From positions 144,239 to 208,238 of the forward strand of contig NZ_SADR02000001.1 of the NCBI RefSeq assembly GCF_004010325.2: a stretch of DNA of 64,000 nt, written 5' to 3'. A model generated the notes under the pieces. The model was given only the letters and a program-made list of their open reading frames with translations, was not told the DNA's origin and ran no database searches. The first letter of the stretch is position 1, and every line of letters starts with the position of its first letter. This DNA comes from Mesorhizobium sp. M00.F.Ca.ET.216.01.1.1. Lineage in GTDB: Bacteria > Pseudomonadota > Alphaproteobacteria > Rhizobiales > Rhizobiaceae. A program made the translations under genes and the position numbers. This document shows positions 26,086 through 35,400 of the stretch, one piece after another.

Positions 26086-27609
26086 TCAGGCTAGATCAAG
26101 CTCGACCCAGAGGCCACCTTTGCCACGGGCGGCATCGCGCGGTGCGTTGCGGACCGCCAGGATCGAGCCGGTGGGCGGTGCAAATGCCGGCTTTCCGTTC
26201 TTGTTTCCGATCCACTCGTCGTCGGCGCGGATGACGCGGCCTTTCGTCCTGGCGGCTAGTGCGGTCAGGATGGCATCGTAGGGCATCTCGCCCCAATGCA
26301 CGTTCTTGGCGTCAAGCTGGTTGGTGGGGATGAAGGCGGAAAGATCGCTGCTCGTCATCAATTCGAGGCCCTGCTTTTGCGGCGTCGCGTTCTGGCTGCC
26401 GTGATGGGCGACTTTCAGGTAGACTGTGCGCGCCATCAGGTCGGTCGCCGTGACAGTCGCCTCCCCCACCGGCCACCTCAAATCTTTCCAGCTCAGCCAG
26501 TTGCCGATCTGGGCATCGCCCGGGAAGAGGAAGACTCTGCCGGTGTCGATGAATTCGAACGCCAGCACCAGGCTGGTGTTGTTGACGCCGCGATCGAGCT
26601 GCAGGGCAAGGTCGGCGGCAATCGCCAGCCAGTCGGCATCGATGCTGCGCCAGGATTGGTCGGGGTCCTCGTTGGCCCCGGCGCCGGAAACCGGTCCGGA
26701 ATAATGCGTCCTGACAAAGGCACCGATATCACCTTGCGCATAACCGGCCGCGCCGCTGTTCAACACTGACGACAGTTCCGTGCCGACACTGCGCTCGAAG
26801 GGGCTGAGTTCATCGAGGTAGGTTCCGTCGCCTGCCTCGTTCACGGCCAGGCCGGCACTGAGCGCCCGCGTGAATGGGCCGCCGGCGGCGAGCGGATACA
26901 TTTCGCTCACCTTTTCCTCCAGCCGCAGCGCTGCCTTGTCGCGCGGCGGGCCGAGCACATAGATGCGCAGATTGGGCAGCGTGGGGATCGACAGCGGCGG
27001 CCCGCTTGGCTCGAAATAGGCAGGAGGCTGTTTCGCCGAAAGCCTGGCGGCAGCGTCACGCGCGGCGCGCACCCTTTCGCCCTTGGCGCCGAAGTGGAAG
27101 CCGAGGACCGATTGCAGCCCGTCGCGAATACCCGACATGTAGGTGCTCAACCCGTGCTCGGCGTCGAGCCGCCGACTTGCACCCTGCAGGGCGGTCAAAG
27201 CCTGCGCCTTGAATTTGTCGAGCTCGAGCGCTTCCGGATCCCCAAGATTTTCGGTCCACGCCATCCACACTTCGCCGACGGAAAAATCCTTGAACAAATC
27301 GTCCGAGGTCAGGAAGCCGGAAACATGGTCCCAGTGCTCGTGAGTGACGACCAAAACGTCGATCTTGCCGCCCGTCTCGGCCTTGAGGTCGGCGACGATG
27401 TCGGCGATGAGAGCCGGACCGCCCTTGATCGAAACGTGGATGCCGCAATCGATGAGCATCCAGAACGGCGAGCCGTCCGCCCTGGGGAAGCTCAAAAGGT
27501 GGCAATCGCCGATATCCTGGCAATAGTGCCTTACGGTCACGGCTGGCTTGCGAGCCGCAGCGCTAGCGGCAGGTTGCGGCGCTCTGCGGGTCGCAGGCCT
27601 TCTAGACAT
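26086..27609 (-). CDS. ComEC-like metallo-beta-lactamase-fold hydrolase
   Basis: A 507-aa protein with no signal peptide. The metal-binding motif THEHWDH (His90, His92, Asp94, His95) and a later KVAHHGS (about 399-405) mark the ComEC/Rec2-like branch of the MBL fold, whose members include nucleases and other phosphodiester hydrolases. An insertion of about 200 residues (about 130-330) separates the two halves. The last of three in-frame Met codons (27609) overlaps the stop of the protease gene (ATGTCTAG), so the two proteins are made together. Substrate unknown; pairing with a protease is the strongest clue. Confidence 0.85.
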   Translation of the reverse strand: MSRRPATRRAPQPAASAAARKPAVTVRHYCQDIGDCHLLSFPRADGSPFWMLIDCGIHVSIKGGPALIADIVADLKAETGGKIDVLVVTHEHWDHVSGFLTSDDLFKDFSVGEVWMAWTENLGDPEALELDKFKAQALTALQGASRRLDAEHGLSTYMSGIRDGLQSVLGFHFGAKGERVRAARDAAARLSAKQPPAYFEPSGPPLSIPTLPNLRIYVLGPPRDKAALRLEEKVSEMYPLAAGGPFTRALSAGLAVNEAGDGTYLDELSPFERSVGTELSSVLNSGAAGYAQGDIGAFVRTHYSGPVSGAGANEDPDQSWRSIDADWLAIAADLALQLDRGVNNTSLVLAFEFIDTGRVFLFPGDAQIGNWLSWKDLRWPVGEATVTATDLMARTVYLKVAHHGSQNATPQKQGLELMTSSDLSAFIPTNQLDAKNVHWGEMPYDAILTALAARTKGRVIRADDEWIGNKNGKPAFAPPTGSILAVRNAPRDAARGKGGLWVELDLA

Positions 27610-30600
27610 CGTCGTCTCCATGGCTGGCATGCAGCATGGCGAAGGGTTCTGAAATCTCGCTGCCGAAATAGAGCGCCCGCAGCGGTGACAGATAATTCAT
27701 GGCCGTGGCCTGCGACTGGCGTTTCTGCCGGTCCGCGCTGCCGGTGTTCTTGATGATCGAATAGCGGATTTCTTCCTGCCGCTCGCGCGGATCGATGATG
27801 ACTGTCGCGCCCCCGCGAAACCAGAAGAAGCGCTCGCCGGCCTTCACACCCTCCAGTGCGGGCGTGCCGTCGGGACGGACCGGTATACGCTGCTGGATGA
27901 CAGCGATCACTTCGGTGCGGAACGAGCCGTCAGGCTCAACGCGGCGGGTCGGGCGCACGCTGAAGATGTCGAAAGTGGTCTCGCCCTTGCGTGCCTTGCG
28001 CAACAGCGTGCCGTCGTCCTTGTAGCGCGGCAAATGAGGCAGCAGCCCGAACTGCTTGTAGAGATCGGGATTGGCGATAAAGGCCCGCCGCATCGCTTTC
28101 CACAGCGTGTAGCGGTTCTTCTCGTTGAGAGCGAAGATCTCGGAACGCTCGAGCTTCTGGTTCCACCTCAGGTCGATGTCGCGCAACAAACCGATCAGCC
28201 AGCCGGGCGAAGGATCGTCGGGCGCGCTCCAGGCGAGCGTCTCTTCCGACACCGTGCGCACATCGCGCGGCAACAGCTTCCATTTGCGGAAGGATTCCAT
28301 GAAGGCCAGGCGGTAGTGGAGCGGGTCGTCGGGGAAAGCGTCGATGTCGGCAGTAATCAGCGCGCGCAGGTACTCGCCGAAGGTGATGTCGACGGCCGGG
28401 CAATAATCGAGCGCGCGAATGCACATGGTGAGCATCTGCTGCGCGATCTTGGTGGTCTCGTCGGTGAGGCGCTCGACCAGACTGGGGTGCAAGGTGCCGG
28501 CGGGCAGTACGCCAGTTCCGCCGGTGGCCAGTCGTATCAGGTCGTCGGTGCGGCGATCGGCGATCGCCAGAAACGCTTGGTAGACGGCAAAGACCAGGAT
28601 CGAGCCGCGGTCGTGCGGCTCGAACATCTTGTCGTAGTCGAGCTCTGCCATGCCGGCGCCACCGTAATCGCGCAACGGCCCGGTGCGGCCGCTGCCTTCG
28701 CCGAACTGCTTGCCGATGCCGGACAACAGCGTGGCCGCCGATACATCGCCCCTCGCCTTGGCGATCTCGAAGCTGACCAGCTCCTTGAGGGTGAAATGCT
28801 GGAACAGGGCGACAATGTCGGCAAAGGCTTCGTGGAAGGCCGGTACGTCCGGATTAGATGCCTCCTGGAAACGCCGGTGCAGCCCGTCGAGCAGAGCGTG
28901 CGACATCTCATGAGCGATGATATCGCTCGACAGACAGGAAAACACCGTGGTGCCCGGCGTGGTGACGTCACCTTCCTTGCTTTCGGCGGGGAAATAGCCG
29001 AACAGCAATGCCTTCTTTTCCGGGCTGTAGTAGGCATTCTCGGCGCGCAGTGCGTGCGGATAGATGCGCAACCGCGGCACTTCATGGGCTTTCATCGCCA
29101 TGTCGCCGGCGCGCCCGGCATTCTCGGCATAGTGCGGAGCCCACAACGCGCGGCGGCCCAGCGCGCGCTCGAAATGCCCGATCGTGGTCATGGCGACGGC
29201 ATAGACCATTTGTTGGTGGAATTGCGGATTGCCTTCCGATGGCAGCAAGCCGTCCTGGGCGAGCAAGGTCTTGTCGTTGAGGTCGACCGGATCGTAGACG
29301 CGGTTGGATGCCGGATCGATATCGACGACCTCGAGATATTCGCCGACCGGACCGGGCTGCAAGGCGTTGGCCGTCGATGGTTTGTCGTCCCAGGGAACGG
29401 CAAGGGTCGCCTTAAAGATGGAAACGGAATCGAGCCGTTTGGCCACCGATGGATCGAGTGCATAGATGCGCAGCCTGCGCTTCGGCGGCGGCAGTGGGCG
29501 TGGCCTGCGCTTGATCGGCGGCGCAGGTTTCGTCTCCACGGCGGCAGCGGGTTTGGCGCCCTGCCTCCCCAGCACGCCTTCGAGAAAGGCGCGCAGCGGC
29601 TTCGACGGATTGCCTTCATCGAGCGCAGCTTCCAGATAGCGGTTGCGCGCGGCGGCCGAGATCGAACCTGGATCACCATCCGGGTCGGCAATCGCCTGAT
29701 CGACCGAAGCGACGCGCTGCGCCATCTGGGTCAACTCCAGCGCCAGCATCTTTCGGTGCTGACGTCCAGCGGGCGACAGGGACGCTGCGGAGTTGCCGCC
29801 GCCGGTGATGAAATCGAGCCAGCCCCAGGAATATTCTGCCGGCGGCAGCTTATGCAGCCGGTTCTCAGCTAGCGGCATGACCGAGAGCGCGGCATCCGCC
29901 TGCACCACGCCCTGGCCGATCTTCTGGAATGTCTCGGCGGCGTCCATCCTGGCCGTGGACTTTGCCGCCGTGGAAAACAGTGCGAAGCGGACAGCTTCGA
30001 CGCGCATCCAGCCTTGCGAATAATTCTTCACCACGTCCCAGTGCTCGGCCAGCCAAAGCGCTGCGGCGGCAGCGATCTGCGGCGTTGCGGCGGAGGTGCC
30101 GCTGCCGTCCATGTCGACGATCTTGGCGCAGTCGATCTCTGCCCATGGCACGTTCGGCGTGTAGGCGCCAAGTGCGGTCTTCATTTTCGACTGCGGCCCG
30201 TAATTGCCCTGCATGGTGCCGAAGCTGAGCCCGAAATAGGCGCGGCCATCGCCCATGACGCCGCAGGCCGCCAGCACGCGGTTGTAGCGCGCCGGAAACA
30301 CGATGCTTCGCGGCGTGATCGTAAAATTGTTGCCGGCGGCGGTGACCATCACGACGCCGTTGTCGTAGGCAAGGTTGACCGCGGCGACCAGCGCTTCGGA
30401 GGTGAGCCCGCCCATGCTCATCGACAGCACCTGTGCGCCTTTCGAGCGGGCATATTCGATCCCTTGCACCAACGTGCCGGTGGTCAGGCGCACCACCCAG
30501 TCGGCAATGCGCACCGGGATGATTTTCGCCTGCGGGGCACCGCCAATGAAATCGGTGAACCCCGGCCAGTGTGGCGACGTGCCGTCCAGCTTGTTGCCGG

Positions 30601-31279
30601 CAAGCAGGCTGAGCGTGCCGGTGCCGTGGCCGCGATTGCTGGTCAGCGTCCCTGCCGGAGCATGATCGGTGGCGTTGTTGGGCCCGTTGCCGTCGTTGAC
30701 GAAATTGCGCTGCAGCGCTGTGACGAGCCCTGCCGGCAAGGTGCGGTGCGCTGGATCGAAGCCGGTATCGAGATGGGCGATCGTGATCTTGGCCTGCTTG
30801 GCGCCGACCTTGGCGCGGGCGGCCGCGAACTGGCTGAAGGCGGGGCCGGCATTCCAGGCAACGGCACCTGGCACGGTGGCTTGCCCGCCGCTCGGGTCCT
30901 GGTCGTCGAAGGCACACACAGGACTGGCGCTCGCCGCCATGCCGCGGTCGCCGTTCGCGTCCTTGTAGTCCCATTGCTGAACGAAGTCCGGCTCCACTGC
31001 CAGAACCTCCGGCCCGCCGGCCGCCGCGAGAGCCTCGCCTCGACCGACAAGATCGTGAGCGTCGTCCCAGGGGTTCTCCGAGCGGGCAGTTTTGGTGCCG
31101 AGCTTGAGCCAGGTTGCGCCGCGATCGGCGCCAGCGCCGAAGTCGTCGCCGGTTGTGCCGGGCGGTACGGTCAGGATCGGCTCGATGTCGATTGCTCCGA
31201 GGCGGAGCGATCGGATGCTTGCGGCAAAACCGGCGCCGTCGCCGCGAACCTTGACAAGAAGTCCCCTCGCTGCCGTCAT
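27602..31279 (-). CDS. Subtilisin (S8) - gluzincin metalloprotease fusion
   Basis: A 1225-aa protein carrying two unrelated protease active sites. The N-terminal S8 domain has the full triad: Asp171 (HLDTGFD), His218 (RGHGTG), Ser396 (GSGTSAATP), plus the oxyanion Asn317 (AAGNN). After a Pro/Arg-rich linker (about 577-602) comes a region with HEMSH (790-794) and FHEAFAD (Glu817), the HExxH...E ligand set of M4-like gluzincins. No signal peptide or membrane segment is seen, so both activities are probably cytoplasmic, which is unusual for these families. It leads the two-gene operon with the MBL-fold protein; a perfect Crp-type palindrome lies 180 bases upstream of its start. Confidence 0.88.
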   Translation of the reverse strand: MTAARGLLVKVRGDGAGFAASIRSLRLGAIDIEPILTVPPGTTGDDFGAGADRGATWLKLGTKTARSENPWDDAHDLVGRGEALAAAGGPEVLAVEPDFVQQWDYKDANGDRGMAASASPVCAFDDQDPSGGQATVPGAVAWNAGPAFSQFAAARAKVGAKQAKITIAHLDTGFDPAHRTLPAGLVTALQRNFVNDGNGPNNATDHAPAGTLTSNRGHGTGTLSLLAGNKLDGTSPHWPGFTDFIGGAPQAKIIPVRIADWVVRLTTGTLVQGIEYARSKGAQVLSMSMGGLTSEALVAAVNLAYDNGVVMVTAAGNNFTITPRSIVFPARYNRVLAACGVMGDGRAYFGLSFGTMQGNYGPQSKMKTALGAYTPNVPWAEIDCAKIVDMDGSGTSAATPQIAAAAALWLAEHWDVVKNYSQGWMRVEAVRFALFSTAAKSTARMDAAETFQKIGQGVVQADAALSVMPLAENRLHKLPPAEYSWGWLDFITGGGNSAASLSPAGRQHRKMLALELTQMAQRVASVDQAIADPDGDPGSISAAARNRYLEAALDEGNPSKPLRAFLEGVLGRQGAKPAAAVETKPAPPIKRRPRPLPPPKRRLRIYALDPSVAKRLDSVSIFKATLAVPWDDKPSTANALQPGPVGEYLEVVDIDPASNRVYDPVDLNDKTLLAQDGLLPSEGNPQFHQQMVYAVAMTTIGHFERALGRRALWAPHYAENAGRAGDMAMKAHEVPRLRIYPHALRAENAYYSPEKKALLFGYFPAESKEGDVTTPGTTVFSCLSSDIIAHEMSHALLDGLHRRFQEASNPDVPAFHEAFADIVALFQHFTLKELVSFEIAKARGDVSAATLLSGIGKQFGEGSGRTGPLRDYGGAGMAELDYDKMFEPHDRGSILVFAVYQAFLAIADRRTDDLIRLATGGTGVLPAGTLHPSLVERLTDETTKIAQQMLTMCIRALDYCPAVDITFGEYLRALITADIDAFPDDPLHYRLAFMESFRKWKLLPRDVRTVSEETLAWSAPDDPSPGWLIGLLRDIDLRWNQKLERSEIFALNEKNRYTLWKAMRRAFIANPDLYKQFGLLPHLPRYKDDGTLLRKARKGETTFDIFSVRPTRRVEPDGSFRTEVIAVIQQRIPVRPDGTPALEGVKAGERFFWFRGGATVIIDPRERQEEIRYSIIKNTGSADRQKRQSQATAMNYLSPLRALYFGSEISEPFAMLHASHGDDDV

Positions 31280-31445
31280 GGCAAGCCCCGCTTCTCCAGT
31301 CCGTCAAAGTAGAAATCAGGCCAGCAAATCGGAACGGTGAACGAGCAACAACTGAAGTGCACCAGTCCATACTCTAGCACGAAGTTGTTTTTGGTCTGAA
31401 ATCACAGGCGCGCCAAGTTGCGAGCTGTTCGACGATGACGCTTTT

Positions 31446-31457
31446 TGACTGCCGTCA
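31446..31457. promoter_or_regulatory. Fnr-like dyad next to the Crp palindrome
   Basis: TGAC-TGCC-GTCA, preceded by TT and followed by C, giving TTGAC-N4-GTCAC. It resembles the spacing of Fnr-family sites and ends one base before the Crp-type palindrome, so it could be a second site or part of an extended one. Confidence 0.4.
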
Positions 31458-31458
31458 C

Positions 31459-31474
31459 TGTGACCTCCTTCACA
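31459..31474. promoter_or_regulatory. Perfect Crp-type operator TGTGA-N6-TCACA
   Basis: TGTGA (31459-31463), CCTCCT, TCACA (31470-31474); flanking C and G extend the dyad by one base each side. It lies 180 bases upstream of the protease start and 296 bases upstream of the Crp start, so it could serve either or both. The identical pattern occurs before the P450-peroxidase gene. Confidence 0.75.
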
Positions 31475-31769
31475 GACGGTGAAGAGGTTTCCGCACAGAG
31501 AGGTGAAGTCGACATCGGCAATTTTTTCGATCACCTAGTCATTTTCACAGCTGCCGTCTGCGCTGCCGGCCGACCTCCCGCCGCACGCGCAGACGGCTCA
31601 TCACAAATCGTCCTGGTCGAAAACAACGACTGCACGGTGCTGATTTCGTCCGAATGCAGCCATCCAACCTGCCTGTCTCGGCGCAAGCGGTTGCGTGGAC
31701 GAGTGCCGGGCTTTGATGTCGCCCTCTCTTGCCGTAAACTCAGGCGATTGCGGTAATCGGGAAATCAGC

Positions 31770-32456
31770 ATGCCTTTCGCCAGCGCGAACGACAGAAATG
31801 ATCTGCCGCGCCTGGCGCGCATCGATCCGCGCCAGTTCGATATTCTTTTCAGCGGCTGCAAGGTCGAGCGCTACGCCGCCGGCCAGCATCTCTTCGTCCA
31901 AGAAGATGCCGCCGACCGCATCTACGGCGTGATGAGCGGGACGGTGGAGATCTCGATCTATTCGCCGGGCGGCCAGAAGCTGGTGGCCAATATCGAGCTG
32001 TCGCGCAGCCTGGTCGGAGAGATCGGTGCGCTCGACGGGCGACCGCGCACCGCCACCGCCATCTGCCTGACAAAATGCGAGCTAGTCTCGCTCAGCAGAA
32101 CGCAACTATTTGATCGTATTGAGAAAAACCCGTCGCTGGCGCGCGCGATGATCGAATTGCTCTGCGCCAGGCTGCGCTGGATCAGCGGCGAACTCGGGGA
32201 TCAGGCTTTTTTCGGCATCGAGGCCAGGCTGGCGAAGCGGCTGGTCTTCCTGGCCGGCGTCATGGCGGACGCTGCAGGCTGGATTCCGATCTCGCAGTCG
32301 GAACTCGGGGAGTTCCTCGGCGCGACGCGCGAATCGGTCAACAAGACGCTCAACGACTGGCGCAATCGCTCGATCATCGCCATCAAGCGCGGTGGTCTGC
32401 GCATCACCGACCCCCGCGCGCTGCGCCACATTGCCGAGTCACAGGACGACGACTGA
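31770..32456 (+). CDS. Crp/Fnr-family transcriptional regulator, Crp-like
   Basis: A 228-aa regulator when started at the ATG at 31770; two earlier in-frame starts (31695, 31716) add residues without family similarity. The N-terminal cyclic-nucleotide domain retains the phosphate-binding cassette LVGEIGALDGRPRTATA (about 76-93), matching GE...R(S/T)A of cAMP-binding Crp. No Fnr-type cysteine cluster is present. The C-terminal helix-turn-helix reads SQSELGEFLGATRESVNKTL (about 175-194); the recognition helix R-E-x-V-x-K matches the residues by which Crp reads TGTGA. Perfect TGTGA-N6-TCACA sites lie 5' of this gene and 5' of the P450 gene. It converges on the P450 gene with a 32-bp gap. Confidence 0.88.
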   Translation: MPFASANDRNDLPRLARIDPRQFDILFSGCKVERYAAGQHLFVQEDAADRIYGVMSGTVEISIYSPGGQKLVANIELSRSLVGEIGALDGRPRTATAICLTKCELVSLSRTQLFDRIEKNPSLARAMIELLCARLRWISGELGDQAFFGIEARLAKRLVFLAGVMADAAGWIPISQSELGEFLGATRESVNKTLNDWRNRSIIAIKRGGLRITDPRALRHIAESQDDD

Positions 32457-32488
32457 CGGGGTAGATACACAGGAAGCGCCGACCCGAA

Positions 32489-35400
32489 TCAGAGTCGCGA
32501 AATCAGGTAGTTCAGCGCAGACCGGCTCGGCATGAAGAAATAGCCCCCTCCCCGGGTGGTGACGAATTGCGGGATACCTTTCAGCACCGTGACGTGTTCC
32601 CAGGACGGAATCGTGAACCTGCCGTCGCCGTCGCGCGAACCGATCGTTGGGTCCTTTTCGGCAACGAGGCCCTGGAACGAGGTCGACGAAACCCAGGTCT
32701 GCTGGATGAATTCATATTGGCGCTCGATATCGGCGTTGAGGCACATGAAGAGCAGCCCCCTTTCGACCGTCGCGCCCTTCCTGCCCCGCTTCTCATAGGT
32801 GCGACCGACCCGGACGATCCGGTGACGCTTGCCGATCGTGATCTGGGTTTCGCGATCTTCGCCAAGCGAGTCGCGCGGATTCGACCGGCGTATATGGGCG
32901 CCAAGCGGACAGCGATGCCCCTGGGGATCCTCGACGCCGAACGCGAAATCATTGTCGGCGCTGCGTCCTGGCCGGCCATCGGGATTGCGCACCAGCGAGG
33001 TACCGTCGGGCCAGCGGCCGAGCATCTTTGCGGCGATCCAGCGCGGAGTGATGGCGGGATCGTGTGCTTCTCGCGCCGCCTGTTCGGCCGCGGCCTTGCA
33101 ATAATCGTGGAAGGTTTCGACGTGCTGCTGGAACTGGCGCACGACGAGGAAGGAGCCGTTGCGGCCGAAATCGTGCGGAGGCGGCGGCTGGCCTGATATC
33201 TGCCGGTTGCGGCGCACCGCCGACAGGATGCCGGCCCGGTCAAGCGACGCCTGGACGGAAGGCGACGCCGGATAGAAACCATGTTCGTCGCGATAGCCGA
33301 ACAGGAACTCGCCCGGCGCCACAAGATGCATCGGGGCATCGCCGCTGTTGGCACGAGCGGTGCCCCTGACGACCGGTTGCGAGACCCCATCGACGAAGCC
33401 GAAATGCTCGACCGCACGCCTGCCTTCACGCTTTACCGCCAAGGGCAGTTCAGCGACGAGCTTCATGCCGGCGGCCGTCGCCTTTCTCTTCATAGTGCCG
33501 ATCTCGGCCTTCAGGATCTCCGGGCTTTCGGCGTAGCAGACAATCACGGCATCGACCGGTTTCTGCGGCGAGCCCCATTGCCATTTGTCGGGTTTGCTCT
33601 CGCCTAGATCATCCAGGATGCGGCTTCGCTCGGGGTTGCCCATGCCGTGGCGAAAGGCGACGGGGAACGTGTTCAGGGGATCGCCATCGACACCGCCGTC
33701 CAGACCGAGGCGCCGCAGGCCATCGGGACCGAACGCCACGGTCATCGCACGCGCCGGCGGCACGCCGTCACCGAAGCTGGTTCGCTCGGCGATGAATTCC
33801 AGCCACGCCTTGCGCCTGGTCCTGGAAAGGTTCTCCGGCACCGCGATCGCCAGCATATGCGCATGGCCCAGTGAACCGAACGGGCCGAAGAACACGGACT
33901 GGATCTCGCCGGTCTCCAACTGTTCGACAGTTGATGCAGCAGGTGCTGCGAGGCTGGTCGCGGCCGCCGCCGTTGCTCGCGGGCGCGGCAAGGACCCGAA
34001 CAGGCTCAGCCAGTCGCGCGCTTCATTGCCCGTCGCGGTGGCGATGCCGCGCCTGATCCTGGAATTGGCCCGAATGCGCAGCGTGTTGAGGCCGGGATAG
34101 GCCGAATACCAGAACAGGGTCGGTATCTGCTGCCGGCGCGCCCAGCGCTTGAAGCGATCGCCGTCGCGCGCGCCGTCAAGAAACAGCCAGCGCGTTCTGG
34201 GATAGCCCTCGGTGTTGCTCCAGACACCGGTCAAGCCGGCGGAGGCCTTGGCGATGAAATCCTCGAGGTAGCTCTCCCAACTACCGCCGTAGTTGGAAAA
34301 GAACATCAGCTTGTTGGTGCCGGGCAGCAGCACCCAGCGGGCGAAGTGGATTGTGTTGATGGTGGCGAGAAAGCCTGGCTTGAACATCTGCTGCGCCGAG
34401 ATCGAAATCAGGTAGAAAGAAAGCCTGAGCGCAAGCCGCCTCAGGGTTCCAACCTTCATCGTCGAGACCGCCGTCAGATGGTTCTGCGCGGCGCGGTCCT
34501 CATGGGCAAGGATCTTGTCCAGGGCACCGAGATCGACAGGTGTGTTGTGAGGACGGTCGACGTCCTCAAGCCGCCGCAAGGCCAGAAAGCATAGGCCAAG
34601 GAACAGCGCCGCCAGCGCCAGAAGTCCGAGCACGCTCAACAGGAGTGCCGTACCGGCAATGGCGATGTTGCCGAAAGTGACACCGGCCGGATTGCCGAAC
34701 ACAAGCACGTACGTCATCCGCCAGCAGGCGAGCACGAGCACGGCAACGCCAACAAGCATAGGCGGGGCCAGCAGGGTCGCCGTTATGGCTCGCCACCACT
34801 TTCCCGGCGGTCTTTCGAGCAGGCTTTCGGCGGGCTCGAATGCCCACCCGAACTTTCCCGACGACTGGACATGCTGCCGGGCTTCGTCAAGCACCTTGGC
34901 AGCCCCGACATTGGCGGCGCGCGGCCGTTCGACCTCGGCGCGTACAGCTTCGGCGAGCTCGGCCTCGGCCAGGATGCGCTGGACCGAATGGCCCGGCGTG
35001 CCCGAAAACACCAACCCGGCGTTGCTGCCGAAAGAGGGCGAGATGTCGACATTGTGCGTGCGCAGGAAGTCATCCAGCGCGCCGCGGTCACGCAGGCCGC
35101 AGACGTCCTTGAAAATCGGCCGCAGCCTGTGTCCGATAGCATGCGTGACGGCATTGATGACGTCATCGGTGCTGCCGTCGCCGGAGATTTCGAGGACAAG
35201 CGCGCCTCTTTCATGACCTGACGCGTCATCCATCTCGCCTGTGGCGACAACGGCCAGGCTGGCGAAATGGATGGTGCCGGCAGCGTCGAGCGCGGTGCAA
35301 ATCTCCTCGCTGGCCGGGTTGCCGAGCCCGGCGATCTTGTCGCGGATGGCGTCCAGCGATGCGGCCTGGGTGACCGGGCAGACAACCGTCACCATGGAAT

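Larger units (their letters stand above)
31280..31769. other. 490-bp divergent control region between the protease operon and the Crp gene
   Basis: No supported gene. It carries two adjoining dyads (31446-31457 and 31459-31474) followed by a further half site TTTTCACAG near 31549. The 103-aa reading frame inside it has no family features and is taken as chance. Confidence 0.6.

Noticed and set aside
28034..29872. A 612-aa open frame antisense to the protease fusion, and similar long frames at 5342-6334, 14392-15804, 37134-38684 and 40110-41099
   Set aside because: They lie opposite well-supported genes in GC-rich DNA, have no family motifs and are rich in Arg/His/Gln, as antisense shadows usually are.
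26086..31279. A complete AVAST-type defence system
   Set aside because: No STAND NTPase or other sensor gene is present; only the MBL-protease resemblance remains.
31445..31756. A 103-aa gene in the control region before the Crp gene
   Set aside because: It would cover both operator dyads, lacks family features and overlaps the Crp start region.
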